This document shows, piece by piece, positions 1 to 10,276 of a stretch of 64,000 bases of DNA (within the stretch, counting starts at the first letter, position 1; every line of letters starts with the position of its first letter). Source of the DNA: Gillisia marina (GTDB lineage: Bacteria > Bacteroidota > Bacteroidia > Flavobacteriales > Flavobacteriaceae); NCBI RefSeq assembly GCF_000258765.1, contig NZ_AJLT01000002.1, forward strand, positions 38,726 through 102,725, read 5' to 3'. The position numbers were made by a program, and so were the translations under genes. Under the pieces are notes generated by a model. It had not been told where the DNA came from and did no database searches. It saw nothing but the letters and a program-made list of their open reading frames with translations.

Positions 1-950
1 TTATAAATAATGAAGTGATGCATATTTCCCTTAAGTATTCCAATAAAGAGATCAAAAAGAACACAAACGATTCTACTTTTATAACCACCTTTTTAAAATT
101 TAAGGAAAACGAAGAGCCTTGGGATTCTTTAGAAGTACGCTTGCGAAGAAGAGGAAATTTTAGATTGAATAACTGCTATTTTGCTCCTATAAAAGTGAAA
201 ATAAAAAAGAAAGAAGCAAAGAAAACGCTGTTTGAAGGACACAAAAATCTAAAATTGGTACTGCCCTGTCTATTGCAAAGAGATTCCAACGACAATATCA
301 TTAAAGAGTACTTGGCCTATAAATTATATGAAATTGTTTCTCCGTATCACTTTAAGACCAAATTAGTGCATTTTAGTTACGAGGAGATTAAAGGGAAACA
401 TCTAAAACCCCATGAAATTTTTGGGTTTTTAGTTGAAGATGACAAGAATGTGGCAAAAAGGATGGGAGGAAAAGTATTAGATATTAAAACCCACCCATTA
501 AATCAGATGCCTTTAGAGTGTGTTAGAAATTCATTTTTTCAATACATGATTGGGAATACCGATTATTCCACCGCCTACCAACATAACACGAAATTGATCT
601 TTTTAGAAAATAAAATTATTCCCATTCCCTTCGATTTTGATATGTGTGGGATGGTGAATACAAGCTACGCAACGGTTTCTCAAATTAACAACCAGCAATT
701 AGCTATTACAAATGTGAAAGAACGAATGTACAGAGGCTTTAAAAGAGATCCCAAACTTTTTGATGAAGTGCGATTAGAGTTTTTAGAGAATAGAACTGCT
801 ATTTTAGAAGCTATAATGCAACATGAATTATTATTCGAAAATAAATCTGAATTTGTCTCTACCATGGAATATATAGAGGAGTTTTTTGAAGTCTTGCTTA
901 ATGATAGAAAATTCGAAAGAGAAATAGTTAGTAAGGTGCGGACAAATTAA
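1..950 (+). CDS. Conserved Bacteroidota protein of unknown function, 5' end outside window
   Basis: The reading frame is open to the left edge of the window with no in-frame stop, so the true start (and possibly a signal peptide) lies upstream; the first internal methionine is at base 18. The visible part is about 311 residues, rich in Lys, Phe and Tyr. It contains motifs that I recall from uncharacterised flavobacterial proteins (LRRRGNFR near residue 43; a conserved IKEYLAYKLYEIVSPYHFKT-like stretch near residue 95; a PIPFDFDMCG motif near residue 207). The arrangement vaguely recalls CotH-like kinase folds, but I cannot confirm that. It converges on the DNA ligase gene, whose stop is 6 bp away on the other strand. 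Confidence 0.75.
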   Translation, partial: INNEVMHISLKYSNKEIKKNTNDSTFITTFLKFKENEEPWDSLEVRLRRRGNFRLNNCYFAPIKVKIKKKEAKKTLFEGHKNLKLVLPCLLQRDSNDNIIKEYLAYKLYEIVSPYHFKTKLVHFSYEEIKGKHLKPHEIFGFLVEDDKNVAKRMGGKVLDIKTHPLNQMPLECVRNSFFQYMIGNTDYSTAYQHNTKLIFLENKIIPIPFDFDMCGMVNTSYATVSQINNQQLAITNVKERMYRGFKRDPKLFDEVRLEFLENRTAILEAIMQHELLFENKSEFVSTMEYIEEFFEVLLNDRKFEREIVSKVRTN

Positions 951-955
951 ACCCA

Positions 956-2548
956 TTAAGGTATTAGTGCTTTTAAATCTTCCAATGTGTTAGCATCTTC
1001 TATTTTTTTATCCTGCCGCCATCTTAGAATTCTGGGGAATCTTGTGGCAACACCACTTTTGTGCCTTTTGGATGCTGCAATCCCTTCAAAAGCAATTTCA
1101 AATACATGATGCGGAGTTACACTTCTTACCGGCCCAAAACGTTCGAGTGTATTTCTTTTAATCCACGCATCTACTTTTCTAAATTCAGCATCTGTGAGCC
1201 CGGAGTATGCTTTCGCAAAAGTGACCAATTCCTGTTTTTCTTCATCCCATAATCCAAAAGTGTAATCTGTAAATAAATTAGAACGACGCCCGTGACCACG
1301 CATTGCATAGGTAAGCACCGCATCTATAGTTAACGGATCTACTTTCCATTTCCACCAATCGCCCTTCTTTCTTCCAACCAAATATGGGGAATCCAATTTT
1401 TTCAGCATTAAGCCTTCAGATTTTTCTTCTCTAGACCGCTCTCTTTCGGCAGCCACTTCCTCCCAAGAGTTGAAAGAAATACTTTTTGAAAGCTGAAGCG
1501 GAATATTTTCAGAAGAAATATCAGCAACAAATTCCTCCAGAATTTTGCGCCGATTCTTAAAAGGTTCGGTTCGAATATCTTCCCCTTGCCACTCCAAAAG
1601 ATCATACACTTTTAAAATTACCGGAGTTTTTTCCAGCAAGGCTTTGGAAACTGTTTTTCTACCAATTCTGGTTTGAAGATCGTTGAAAGTGCCAATTTCC
1701 CCATTTGGAAGAGGTAAGATTTCCCCATCCATCACCGTTCCGTCTGGGACTACATTAATAAAATCCTGAAATTCCGGATATTTATCGGTTACCAATTCCT
1801 CTCCCCGACTCCACACAAATAATTGCCCATTTCGAACAATCACCTGAGATCGAATCCCATCCCACTTATGCTCTGCACTCCAATCCTTCACATCTCCCAA
1901 TTCCATCACTTCATTTTCTAAGGCATACGCAAGGTAAAAGGGATAAGGTTTGGAGAGATAATCTTCTTCGTTCTCCTCTAAAACAAGCTGTGTAAAAGAG
2001 ATCTTGGAAGGTTCCCAGTTCCCCATTAATTTATAAGCAAGAATGTCTTCATCTATATCAGTGGCTTTAGAGAGGGCTCGGGTCATTAACTTTTGGCTCA
2101 CGCCAATTCTAAAACTTCCCGTAATTAATTTACTGAATACGAAACGTTCGTAATAATTGAGCTCCAACCAATTCTCATGCAAATATTCCTTTTTCTCCAT
2201 ATCTGTTAACTTCTTCAATTTTATAATCTCCTGAAGAAATTTATTCAGACTTTTATCCGATGAGGAGTCGGATGCCGGTATTATCAAAGCAATCGTTTCT
2301 GCAAGATCCCCAACGATATGGTAGGATTCTTCGAAAAGCCAAAGAGGAATATTTGCCAGTTCTGTAGCCCATTCTCTTAGTAGTGTAGTATTTACAGGCC
2401 TAGGTGGTCTTCTATGTGAAAGAATGGCGATAGCCCATACCTTATCTTTATCTGGAGCAATTTCAAAATAATGGGTTAGCGCAGCTACTTTAAGCGTCGT
2501 TTTATTGGTGCTATCCAGTGTTCTTATTAATTCTGCGAAAAGTTTCAT
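956..2548 (-). CDS. ATP-dependent DNA ligase
   Basis: A 530-residue ATP-dependent DNA ligase of the bacterial LigB/LigC-like repair type that seals nicks using ATP. The adenylation motif I is KWDGIR with the nucleophilic lysine at about residue 228; an MDGEI motif III and a KWK motif V in the C-terminal part are also visible. An N-terminal helical domain (residues 1-200) precedes the catalytic core and an OB-fold region ends the protein. Its start overlaps the stop of the upstream exonuclease by 4 bp (ATGA), so the two are translationally coupled. In many bacteria this pair travels with an Lhr-type helicase and a PdeM-like phosphoesterase; neither is next to it here. Confidence 0.93.
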   Translation of the reverse strand: MKLFAELIRTLDSTNKTTLKVAALTHYFEIAPDKDKVWAIAILSHRRPPRPVNTTLLREWATELANIPLWLFEESYHIVGDLAETIALIIPASDSSSDKSLNKFLQEIIKLKKLTDMEKKEYLHENWLELNYYERFVFSKLITGSFRIGVSQKLMTRALSKATDIDEDILAYKLMGNWEPSKISFTQLVLEENEEDYLSKPYPFYLAYALENEVMELGDVKDWSAEHKWDGIRSQVIVRNGQLFVWSRGEELVTDKYPEFQDFINVVPDGTVMDGEILPLPNGEIGTFNDLQTRIGRKTVSKALLEKTPVILKVYDLLEWQGEDIRTEPFKNRRKILEEFVADISSENIPLQLSKSISFNSWEEVAAERERSREEKSEGLMLKKLDSPYLVGRKKGDWWKWKVDPLTIDAVLTYAMRGHGRRSNLFTDYTFGLWDEEKQELVTFAKAYSGLTDAEFRKVDAWIKRNTLERFGPVRSVTPHHVFEIAFEGIAASKRHKSGVATRFPRILRWRQDKKIEDANTLEDLKALIP

Positions 2549-3600
2549 AGGTTCTCAGCTGTTTTCTCTGTACGTTCCAGATCCTTTTCTACCTCGCTCT
2601 TACCTTCTAATTCTCCTAGTTCTCCTTCGTATTGAGTTTCTTCTGTTCTGGCATCATATCCTTTTTCCCTTAAATACCGAGAGAAAATATCTGTATACCC
2701 ATGGGTGCAAATCACTTTTTCGCAACCCGTTCCTTCAATGGCCTGCAACAGTCCTTGCCAATCACAGTGGTCTGAGAGCACAAAGCCCTTATCTATGGCT
2801 CTTCGCCTTCTTGCCCCTCTAAAAGTCATCCAGCCACTTGCAGATGCGGTTACATATGGCACCATTTTCCGAATCCACGGAGTTCCGTGAGCACTTGGTG
2901 GCGCTAAAACCATACTTCCTTTTAGCTCTTCTTTTTTGGTGTCTCTTGTAATTCTAATTGTTTCAGGCATATCTAGCTGTGGCCTTAAAACTTCTGTCAT
3001 ATTTTCGATAGCTCCATGGGTATAGATCTTTCCAATACTTGGGTCTAAGTACTTCAACAAACGTTGCGCTTTTCCCAAAGAATATCCAAACAGAATTGAA
3101 GTTCTTCCATCTTCCCTATTTTGCTGCCACCAATTATTTACATCTGTCATTACTTGATCTTGGGGAATCCATTTAAAAGCCGGCAATCCAAAGGTGCATT
3201 CAGTAATAAAAGAGTGGCATTTTACAGATTCATAAGGAACTGCAACGCCATCATCTTCCATTTTATAATCTCCAGTGAATACCCAAACTTCCCCTTTGTA
3301 TTCCACCCTAATTTGAGAGGAACCAATAATGTGTCCGGCAGGATGAAGCGAGAATTTTACACCATTAATTGTAAAAGTTTCATTCCACTCCTTTCCTGTA
3401 ACCACTATCTCACCTAGACGATGTCTTATAATCGGCACATTAGAATGGTGCGTTATATATTTTTTATGACCCCATCTAGAATGATCTGCGTGCCCATGTG
3501 ATATAATGGCATGGTCTACCGGCTTCCAAGGATCTAAATAAACCTTTGCTTGTTCGCAGTAAATCCCTTTATCATTAAAGACCAATAATGGTGCATTCAT
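2545..3600 (-). CDS. Ligase-associated DNA exonuclease (metallo-beta-lactamase fold)
   Basis: A 351-residue metallo-beta-lactamase-fold nuclease of the SNM1/YSH1-like group that bacterial genomes pair with ATP-dependent ligases. The metal-binding motif HGHADH is at residues 35-40, a second histidine motif (HPAGHIIGSS) lies near residue 85, and the C-terminal SDHCDW and CTHGY motifs supply the remaining ligands. It is the first gene of a two-gene minus-strand operon with the ligase (4-bp overlap). The likely role is trimming DNA ends before sealing, a role inferred from the family. The last 25 residues are a charged Glu/Lys tail. Confidence 0.92.
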   Translation of the reverse strand: MNAPLLVFNDKGIYCEQAKVYLDPWKPVDHAIISHGHADHSRWGHKKYITHHSNVPIIRHRLGEIVVTGKEWNETFTINGVKFSLHPAGHIIGSSQIRVEYKGEVWVFTGDYKMEDDGVAVPYESVKCHSFITECTFGLPAFKWIPQDQVMTDVNNWWQQNREDGRTSILFGYSLGKAQRLLKYLDPSIGKIYTHGAIENMTEVLRPQLDMPETIRITRDTKKEELKGSMVLAPPSAHGTPWIRKMVPYVTASASGWMTFRGARRRRAIDKGFVLSDHCDWQGLLQAIEGTGCEKVICTHGYTDIFSRYLREKGYDARTEETQYEGELGELEGKSEVEKDLERTEKTAENL

Positions 3601-3736
3601 AAATAATTCTTTTCTTTTTGCTGAAGGAAGTTAAGGTTTTTGTGTTTTTTAATAAAGCGATTAAGAAAAGATTAGTGAATGTGGAACTTGGCAATAATTA
3701 TGCGATTATTTGATTTCACAAACGTATAGGTTTAGC

Positions 3737-3744
3737 TATATTTG
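3737..3744 (+). promoter_or_regulatory. Candidate -7 box of a Bacteroidota sigma-A promoter
   Basis: TATATTTG fits the TAnnTTTG -7 consensus and sits 21 bp before the start codon of the TerB-like gene. A TTTG at 3709-3712 lies in the -33 area, slightly further upstream than the usual spacing. Confidence 0.4.
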
Positions 3745-3765
3745 TCCTATTAAATTACACAACAT

Positions 3766-4191
3766 ATGTCATTTGTAGATTTGTTTGGCTCGGGAGAGCA
3801 TTTACGCAATTTAGGTCATTTTGCAGCTATTGTTAATCTTGCAACTGTAGATGGAGACATCAATGCTGAAGAAGAAGTTCAGCTTCAACGTTTTGCCAGA
3901 AAATTAGATATTGGGGAATCTGAATATAATAAAGTATTAGAAAATCCTAGTGCATTTCCTATTCAACCGCCAAACACTGTAGAAAGAAGGTTAGAGAGAC
4001 TTCACGATTTATTCGTAATTATTTTTGCAGATCATATTATAGATGATGAAGAAGCAGAGCTTATTCAAAAATATGCTATTGGACTTGGATTTTCAAGTGA
4101 AACTTCAAAAGCCATTATCAAAAGATCTATAGACATCTTTAGTGGGCACTTAAGTTTTGAAGATTACCGATATTTATTGAATAAAGAGTAG
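3766..4191 (+). CDS. TerB-like protein
   Basis: A 141-residue soluble helical protein resembling the TerB (tellurite resistance B) fold. The signature pattern is present twice: VDGDINAEEE near residue 31 and HIIDDEEAELIQ near residue 90, each an acidic metal-binding-like turn between helices. It stands alone between convergent or divergent neighbours, with its stop 1 bp from the end of fbp on the other strand. TerB domain proteins bind divalent metal and are linked to membrane stress; a specific role here is not evident. There is no signal peptide. Confidence 0.8.
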   Translation: MSFVDLFGSGEHLRNLGHFAAIVNLATVDGDINAEEEVQLQRFARKLDIGESEYNKVLENPSAFPIQPPNTVERRLERLHDLFVIIFADHIIDDEEAELIQKYAIGLGFSSETSKAIIKRSIDIFSGHLSFEDYRYLLNKE

Positions 4192-4192
4192 A

Positions 4193-5203
4193 CTAGCGGT
4201 CTTTCGCAGTCATAAATTCTTCAGCTTTTTCCACCATTTTTGTACTTCCGCAAAAGAATGGAACTCGCTGATGCAATTCTGTAGGCTTTAAATCCAATAT
4301 TCTACCAAAACCATCGCTAGCTTTTCCTCCGGCTTGTTCTACTATGAACGCCATTGGGTTACATTCATATAACAACCTTAATTTCCCGGAAGAATTCTGG
4401 GAACTTTTTGGGTAGATAAAAATTCCCCCTTTTATCATATTTCTATGAATATCACTCACCATAGAACCTATATATCTTGAAGTGTACGGGCCTTCTGGTT
4501 TTTCCTCTTGACAGTATTTAATATAATCTTTCACTCCTTGCGGGAAATGAATATAATTCCCTTCATTTATAGAGTAAATTCTTCCGGTCTCAGGAAATTT
4601 CATGTTGGGGTGTGATAGATACCAAGAACCAAGTGCCGGATTCAAAGTAAAGCCATTTACTCCATTTCCAGTGGTATAAACCAACATGGTAGAAGTTCCA
4701 TAAATTATATAACCTGCAGCAACTTGCTTATTTCCCGGCTGTAAAAAATCGTCTTTCGTAACCGGAGTTCCCACTGGAGTAACTCTTCTATAAATCGAGA
4801 AAATAGTTCCAACAGAAACATTTACATCTATATTAGAACTCCCATCCAAAGGATCCATAAGAACCACATATTTATTCTGGTGATCCTTATTATGACCTTC
4901 AATAGTAATAAAATCGTCATTTTCTTCGGAAGCGATCCCACAAACAATTTCTCTATTTGTAAGCGTCTTTATAAATGTGTCGTTAGCATACACATCCAGT
5001 TTTTGCTGATCTTCTCCTTGAATATTAGTCTCACCGTATGCACCAATAATATCTACCAATCCGGCTTTATTCACCTCATGGTTTACCACTTTTGCAGCAA
5101 GACGAATAGAGTTAATCAATCTGGATAGCTCCCCGGAGGAATAAGCAAAATCCTCTTGATTCTCTATAATGAATTCACCTAAAGTCTGATTTTTCTTGGA
5201 CAT
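4193..5203 (-). CDS. fbp: Class I fructose-1,6-bisphosphatase
   Basis: A 336-residue enzyme that hydrolyses fructose 1,6-bisphosphate to fructose 6-phosphate in gluconeogenesis. The family signature [10 protein letters not shown] is at residues 117-126, the metal-ligand glutamates (SEEN) are near residue 94, and the substrate-binding region ([12 protein letters not shown], then [16 protein letters not shown]) follows. Length and motifs are those of full class I FBPase. It is monocistronic and reads away from the GNAT genes. Confidence 0.97.
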   Translation of the reverse strand: MSKKNQTLGEFIIENQEDFAYSSGELSRLINSIRLAAKVVNHEVNKAGLVDIIGAYGETNIQGEDQQKLDVYANDTFIKTLTNREIVCGIASEENDDFITIEGHNKDHQNKYVVLMDPLDGSSNIDVNVSVGTIFSIYRRVTPVGTPVTKDDFLQPGNKQVAAGYIIYGTSTMLVYTTGNGVNGFTLNPALGSWYLSHPNMKFPETGRIYSINEGNYIHFPQGVKDYIKYCQEEKPEGPYTSRYIGSMVSDIHRNMIKGGIFIYPKSSQNSSGKLRLLYECNPMAFIVEQAGGKASDGFGRILDLKPTELHQRVPFFCGSTKMVEKAEEFMTAKDR

Positions 5204-5318
5204 TTTAATGGGATAAGATTAAGTTGCGGCAAAAATATTCAAAATATATAAGGTACTATAACGTTTTCGTCTTTTAAATATTTGTAAGTTCCTTATTTTT
5301 GAAACAATTAACATCCTT

Positions 5319-5795
5319 ATGAAATTTACAATCCGAAAAGCTGAAAAGAAAGATCTCTCTCAAATTCTAGAATTAATTCAGGAATTAGCAACCTTTGAGA
5401 AAGAGCCTGATGCTGTAGAAATAAATGTGCAAGACCTTGAAAAAGCAGGTTTTGGAACCGATGCATTTTATACTTGTTTTGTTGCTGAAGTAAATAACAA
5501 AATTGAAGGAATGGCTTTAGTCTACTTTAGATTCTCCACCTGGAAAGGAAAAACAGTGCATTTAGAAGATCTTGTAGTACGCCAGGAAATGCGAGGTACT
5601 GGTTTGGGAAGTGCACTATATAAAAAGGTAATCGCCTATTCTTTGGAGCAAGGTGTAAAACGAGCAGAATGGGTAGTTCTAGATTGGAATACTCCTGCTG
5701 TTGAATTTTATGAGCGTAGTGGCGCAAAGGTTCTAAGAGATTGGGATACGGTACAAATGGATGAAAATGCTATGAAATCTTATTTAGAGAGATAA
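5319..5795 (+). CDS. GNAT family N-acetyltransferase (copy 1)
   Basis: A 158-residue GCN5-related acetyltransferase similar to the diamine/thialysine acetyltransferase subgroup. The acetyl-CoA binding motif A is RGTGLGSALYKK near residue 93, preceded by the beta4 strand HLEDLVV and followed by the WNTPAVEFYERSGA motif B, which is characteristic of spermidine/thialysine acetyltransferases. A TATTTTTG -7 like box lies at 5294-5301. The next gene is a close paralogue, so this is a tandem duplication. The substrate is unproven. Confidence 0.9.
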   Translation: MKFTIRKAEKKDLSQILELIQELATFEKEPDAVEINVQDLEKAGFGTDAFYTCFVAEVNNKIEGMALVYFRFSTWKGKTVHLEDLVVRQEMRGTGLGSALYKKVIAYSLEQGVKRAEWVVLDWNTPAVEFYERSGAKVLRDWDTVQMDENAMKSYLER

Positions 5796-5871
5796 GTTGA
5801 TTCCTGCCCTATTTTCAACATAGCTACCATATATAAGAATGGTTTGCTAAATTTGTGAAAAAGCAAGCATT

Positions 5872-6346
5872 ATGGATTATACAATTAGAGAAGCACAAAA
5901 AAAATGATATGCCACAGGTTCTTGAACTCATCAAAGAACTTGCAGCTCACGAAAATGCATCTAATCAGGTAGAAATTGAAGTTAGCGATCTGGAAAAAGA
6001 AGGTTTCGAGAATGGAAATTTTAAATGTTTTGTAGCCGATGTTGAAGGAAAACTACAGGGAATGGCGCTTGTTTATTTTAGATTTTCTACATGGAAAGGT
6101 CGTACTGTACATCTAGAAGATCTTATTGTTAGAAAAGAGATGCGTGGTACTGGACTTGGCGGTGCTTTATACAAAAGAGTGGTTCAATATGGCCATAATA
6201 ATGGCGTTAAACGTGTAGAATGGGTGGTTTCTGAAGGCAATAAAAACGCCATCGAATTCTACGAAAACTCCGGAGCCGACATCAAGAAAAATTGGTACAC
6301 CGTGCATATGGACGAAACCGGGATTCAGAAAAATATCGAAAAATAA
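5872..6346 (+). CDS. GNAT family N-acetyltransferase (copy 2), frameshifted near start
   Basis: A tandem paralogue of the preceding GNAT gene; the two align along their whole length (HLEDLIV, RGTGLGGALYKR, GNKNAIEFYENSGA). The natural start is ATG at 5872, giving MDYTIREAQKK, which matches the MKFTIRKAEKK start of copy 1. That frame stops at once because the A-run at 5897-5904 has 8 bases where 9 would keep the frame; the remainder is open from there to 6346. The alternative GTG start at 5855 gives an N-terminus unlike the paralogue. I read this as an intact gene with a one-base homopolymer error, or else a recent frameshift. Confidence 0.8.
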
Positions 6347-6348
6347 GA

Positions 6349-7604
6349 ATGGAGATATTTAAATTTGGTGGGGCTTCAGTAAAAGATGCAGCTTCAGTAA
6401 AAAATGTTTTAAAAGTTTTAAGACAAACCGGAGATCAAAATAAGGTGATCGTCATTTCGGCAATGGGAAAAATGACCAATGCTTTTGAAGTAGTGATCAA
6501 AGATTATTTGAGTAATCCAAAAGCAATTCCCGAAAGTCTTCCAGAAATTAGATCCTATCATCTTGAAATAATTAACGGATTATTCCAGTCCAAGCAAGCA
6601 TCGGTATATAAAAAACTTGAAGTGTTTTTTGAAGAAATTCAGAACTTTATGGTGCATAACAAATCTACTAAGTATGATTTTGTGTACGACCAACTTGTTT
6701 GTTTTGGGGAATTAATTTCTTCTACAATTGTAAGTGAATTTTTTACTCAGGAAGGCATTAAGCACACATGGATAGATGCCAGAACCCTTATAAAAACCGA
6801 TAATATTTATCGAGATGCATCTGTAAATTGGGTAGAAACACAAAATAGAATTTCAAAAAAAGCTTAAAAAAAGGTCATCTATATCTTACTCAAGGTTTTA
6901 TAGCTGCAGACACCAATAATTTCACCACGACTTTAGGAAGAGAAGGAAGTGATTATACAGCTGCCATTTTTGCTTATTGCTTAAATGCGGAAAAAGTTGT
7001 GATTTGGAAGGATGTTCCCGGAGTGCTAAATGCCGATCCACGAGTTTTTGAAAACCCCCAGCTTTTACATCAAATATCTTATGAAGAAGCTATAGAATTG
7101 GCATTTTATGGAGCTTCGGTAATTCACCCAAAAACGCTTCAGCCATTACAACGCAAGGAAATTCCATTATTCGTTAAATCATTTATAGATCCTTCCGGAA
7201 ATGGTACCGCTGTGAGTAAAGGACAAGCCCTAATTCCCGCAATTCCTTGTTTTATAGTTAAGAAAGAGCAGGTACTTATTTCGCTATCCTCATTAGATTT
7301 CTCTTTTATGGTAGAAGAAAATATCAGCGAGATCTTTAAGCTGTTTCATTTGTATCAGATAAAAGTAGACCTCATCCAAAATTCTGCGATTAGTTTTGCG
7401 GTTTGTGTAGATAATAAGTTTAATACGCTCGAGAAGCTTATTCAGCATTTAAAAGCGAGATACAAAGTGAGTTTTACAACCGGTGTTTCCCTATATACCA
7501 TTCGGCACTTTGATGATGGCGCGATAAAATCCCTAGAAAAAGATAAAAAGGTATTGCTAAAACAAGTAATGCAAAACACCGTTCAAATAGTAACAGAGGC
7601 ATAA
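6349..7604 (+). CDS. lysC: Aspartate kinase, monofunctional, one frameshift
   Basis: Aspartokinase, the first step of the aspartate family of amino acids (Lys, Thr, Met). The N-terminal KFGGASVKD and VISAMGKMTN motifs, the SDYTAAIFA-type nucleotide loop (GREGSDYTAA) and the WKDVPGVLNADPR motif are all present, followed by a C-terminal ACT-like region. The gene is split at the A-run 6855-6861: seven A's give a stop at 6867, while eight give the expected SKKSLKKGHLYLTQGF continuation. The gap between the two open parts is fully coding in the corrected frame. The restored length is about 418 residues, normal for the family. It starts 3 bp after the GNAT copy 2 stop, so it is probably cotranscribed. 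Confidence 0.9.
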
Positions 7605-7657
7605 CTTAAGCCAAACGGTGAATACCTTATCTTTGTTAACAACCTAATCCAAGCTAA

Positions 7658-9457
7658 ATGGGAATTGTCACCGCGCAGGAAGTAGCCAATGTTATGAACC
7701 TTCAGAGACTGGGACCAGTTGGTACAGCCATTGGTTGGGTTATCTTACGTACAACAAAACTTTCTACCTTAAATAAAGAATACGATTCTAGAAAAAATCT
7801 GGACGGAATTGCATTTATAAATTCTGTTTTGGATGGGTTTGAGATCGATTTCGAAATTCCGGAGAAAGATTTAAAAAGAATCCCAAAAACAGGCGCATTT
7901 ATAAGCATTGCAAATCATCCTTTAGGCGGAATCGATGGAATGATCCTAATGAAGATTCTACTGGAAAAACGCAGTGATTTTAAAGTAATCGCTAATTTTC
8001 TATTGCAGCGTTTAGATCCGTTGAAACCCTATATTATGCCGGTTAATCCTTTTGAAGATCACAAGGATGCGAAATCCAGTTTGGGCGGAATCAAGCAAGC
8101 GATTGGGCATTTAAAGGATGGTGGCGCTTTGGGGATCTTTCCTGCAGGAGAAGTTTCTACCTATAAAGATGAAAAACATATTGTAGATAAGCCTTGGGAA
8201 CCATCCGCCATGAAGCTTATTCAAAAAGCTAAGGTTCCGGTAGTTCCTATTTATTTTCATGCAAAAAACAGCACTTTTTTTTACCGCTTAGCAAGCATGA
8301 GCGATATTTTAAGGACCGCCAAATTACCAAGCGAAATGCTTTCCCAAAAGAAAAGGAAGATCATGGTGCGTATTGGGAATCCTATCTCTGTTGAAGATCA
8401 AATGGCAAACCCAAATTTGGAAACTTTTACGGCATTTTTGCGCAGAAAAACCTTTATGCTGGCCAATTCTTTTGAAAAAAAAGGGCTTTTTGATACTATT
8501 CCGAAAAGTTTAAAATTACCAAAAAGTCCTAAAAAGATAGCATCGCAAGCAAATCAACCTTTAATTGAAGAAGAAATTGAGACTTGTAGAAGACTCGACA
8601 AACGTCTTTTGCAAAGCAAAAATTATGAAGTCTTTTTAGCTAAAAAAGAAGTGATTCCAAATACCCTTACTGAAATTGGTAGGTTACGGGAAATCACTTT
8701 TCGAGAGGTTGGCGAGGGCAGTAATAATTCTTTAGATCTGGATCCTTTCGACGATTATTACTATCATTTATTTCTTTGGGACAACGAAACTAAAAAAATT
8801 GCCGGAGCCTATAGAATGGGAATGGGTGCCGAAATATTTAAAGCTCATGGAATAAATGGCTTTTATCTACAGGACCTGTTTAGATTTGAACCGGAACTAT
8901 ACGATATGATGAGCCAATCTATAGAAATGGGAAGGGCATTTATAATCAAGGAATATCAACTACGGCCGATGCCTTTATTCTTGTTATGGAAAGGGATTGT
9001 GCATTGCACCTTGCGTTTTCCGGAACATAAATATCTTATTGGCGGGGTAAGCATCAGCAATAAATTCTCTAATTTTTCGAAATCGCTGATGATCGAGTTT
9101 ATGAAATCCAATTATTACGATCCTTATGTGGCGCAATATATAAGACCGAAAAAGGAATTTAAGGTGAAACTAAACGATGCCGATAAAGACATTGTTTTTG
9201 ATGAAAGCGAAGCCGATCTTAATAAATTTGATAGAATTATAGATGAATTGGAACCGGAGAGTTTGAGGCTGCCCGTTCTAATTAAAAAATACATTAAGCA
9301 AAACGCACGCGTAGTGGCTTTTAATGTAGATCCATTATTCAATAACGCTATAGATGGCTTAATGTATATTAAGATAGCAGATCTTCCTGAAAGCACTGTA
9401 AAACCTGTAATGGAAGAATTTCAGAAGGAATTGGAGCAAAAGCTAAATCATCACTAA
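7658..9457 (+). CDS. olsF: OlsF-like bifunctional acyltransferase (ornithine/amino-acid lipid synthesis)
   Basis: A 599-residue fusion. Residues 1-290 form a PlsC-like O-acyltransferase with the NHPLGGID catalytic motif at 86-93 and FPAGEVS at 161-167. Residues from about 310 to 560 form an N-acyltransferase of the OlsB/putative-hemolysin GNAT type (GAYRMGMG, QSIEMGRAFI). OlsF proteins described from Serratia and Flavobacterium johnsoniae make ornithine lipids in one polypeptide; the N-domain does the O-acylation and the C-domain the N-acylation. The domain order and length here fit. The amino-acid headgroup (ornithine, glycine or other) cannot be told from sequence. It is monocistronic. Confidence 0.82.
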   Translation: MGIVTAQEVANVMNLQRLGPVGTAIGWVILRTTKLSTLNKEYDSRKNLDGIAFINSVLDGFEIDFEIPEKDLKRIPKTGAFISIANHPLGGIDGMILMKILLEKRSDFKVIANFLLQRLDPLKPYIMPVNPFEDHKDAKSSLGGIKQAIGHLKDGGALGIFPAGEVSTYKDEKHIVDKPWEPSAMKLIQKAKVPVVPIYFHAKNSTFFYRLASMSDILRTAKLPSEMLSQKKRKIMVRIGNPISVEDQMANPNLETFTAFLRRKTFMLANSFEKKGLFDTIPKSLKLPKSPKKIASQANQPLIEEEIETCRRLDKRLLQSKNYEVFLAKKEVIPNTLTEIGRLREITFREVGEGSNNSLDLDPFDDYYYHLFLWDNETKKIAGAYRMGMGAEIFKAHGINGFYLQDLFRFEPELYDMMSQSIEMGRAFIIKEYQLRPMPLFLLWKGIVHCTLRFPEHKYLIGGVSISNKFSNFSKSLMIEFMKSNYYDPYVAQYIRPKKEFKVKLNDADKDIVFDESEADLNKFDRIIDELEPESLRLPVLIKKYIKQNARVVAFNVDPLFNNAIDGLMYIKIADLPESTVKPVMEEFQKELEQKLNHH

Positions 9458-9557
9458 AAGTTCACTTTTTGAATGTTGTTAATTTCCTGTTATACCATGA
9501 GTAAAATTGGGAATTGGACAATTTCATACCTATATTAAAATCTTTAAAATAAATAAA

Positions 9558-10202
9558 ATGGAAAGAGTATTAGTAGTGGGAGCTACAGGACAAACAGGAA
9601 AAAGAATTATCGAAATATTAAATAGTTCCAGCACTTTTGAACCTTATGCGATGATTAGAAATGAAGATCAGCAACAAATGTTCGAGGATATGGATGTGGA
9701 AACGGTGATGGGAGATCTTGAGAAAGATGTGGACCAAACTGTTCAAGGAATGGATAAAGTGATCTTTGCTGCAGGTTCCGGCGGAAAAACAGGAGAAGAC
9801 AAAACCATTGCGATAGATCAAGAAGGTGCCATTAAAATGATTGAAGCTTCTAAAAAAGCGAATGTTAAAAAATTCGTGATGTTAAGTTCTATGGGTGCAG
9901 ATAAACCAGAATCTAACAAAGACCTAAAAGTATATCTGGAAGCTAAACAAAAAGCAGATGAGCATTTAAAAAACAGCGGACTTGCCTATACCATTGTACG
10001 TCCGGGAGCATTAAATGACGATCTTGGACTGGCAAAAGTAAAGCTCGCTGAAAAATTAGATGAAAACGGAGAGATCTCCAGAGATGATGTTGCTTTTTTA
10101 TTGGTGATGAGCCTTGCAGATCCTTTAGTGAAAAATAAGACGTTTGAGGCTTTAGAAGGAAAAGAGTCTATTAAGAATGCTATTATAGATTTAAGTAGGT
10201 AA
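9558..10202 (+). CDS. NAD(P)-binding atypical SDR / NmrA-like protein
   Basis: A 214-residue Rossmann-fold protein of the atypical SDR (SDR_a5, YwnB-like) type. The nucleotide-binding GATGQTGKR motif is at residues 8-16 and DLEKDVDQ/FAAGSGGKTG follow. It lacks the classic YxxxK SDR dyad in a clear form. The ATG at 9558 is preferred over the upstream GTG at 9507 because the glycine motif then falls at the usual distance from the N-terminus. The substrate is unknown. Confidence 0.85.
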   Translation: MERVLVVGATGQTGKRIIEILNSSSTFEPYAMIRNEDQQQMFEDMDVETVMGDLEKDVDQTVQGMDKVIFAAGSGGKTGEDKTIAIDQEGAIKMIEASKKANVKKFVMLSSMGADKPESNKDLKVYLEAKQKADEHLKNSGLAYTIVRPGALNDDLGLAKVKLAEKLDENGEISRDDVAFLLVMSLADPLVKNKTFEALEGKESIKNAIIDLSR

Positions 10203-10276
10203 AATATTCACTTTTCGACCCCCGATGCTTAGCTGTTTGAGTGATATCATTGGAAGTAAAACTAGCCACATTTCGA

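Noticed and set aside
5855..5871. GTG start at 5855 for the second GNAT gene
   Set aside because: The resulting N-terminus does not match the tandem paralogue, whereas the ATG at 5872 plus one A in the poly-A run does.
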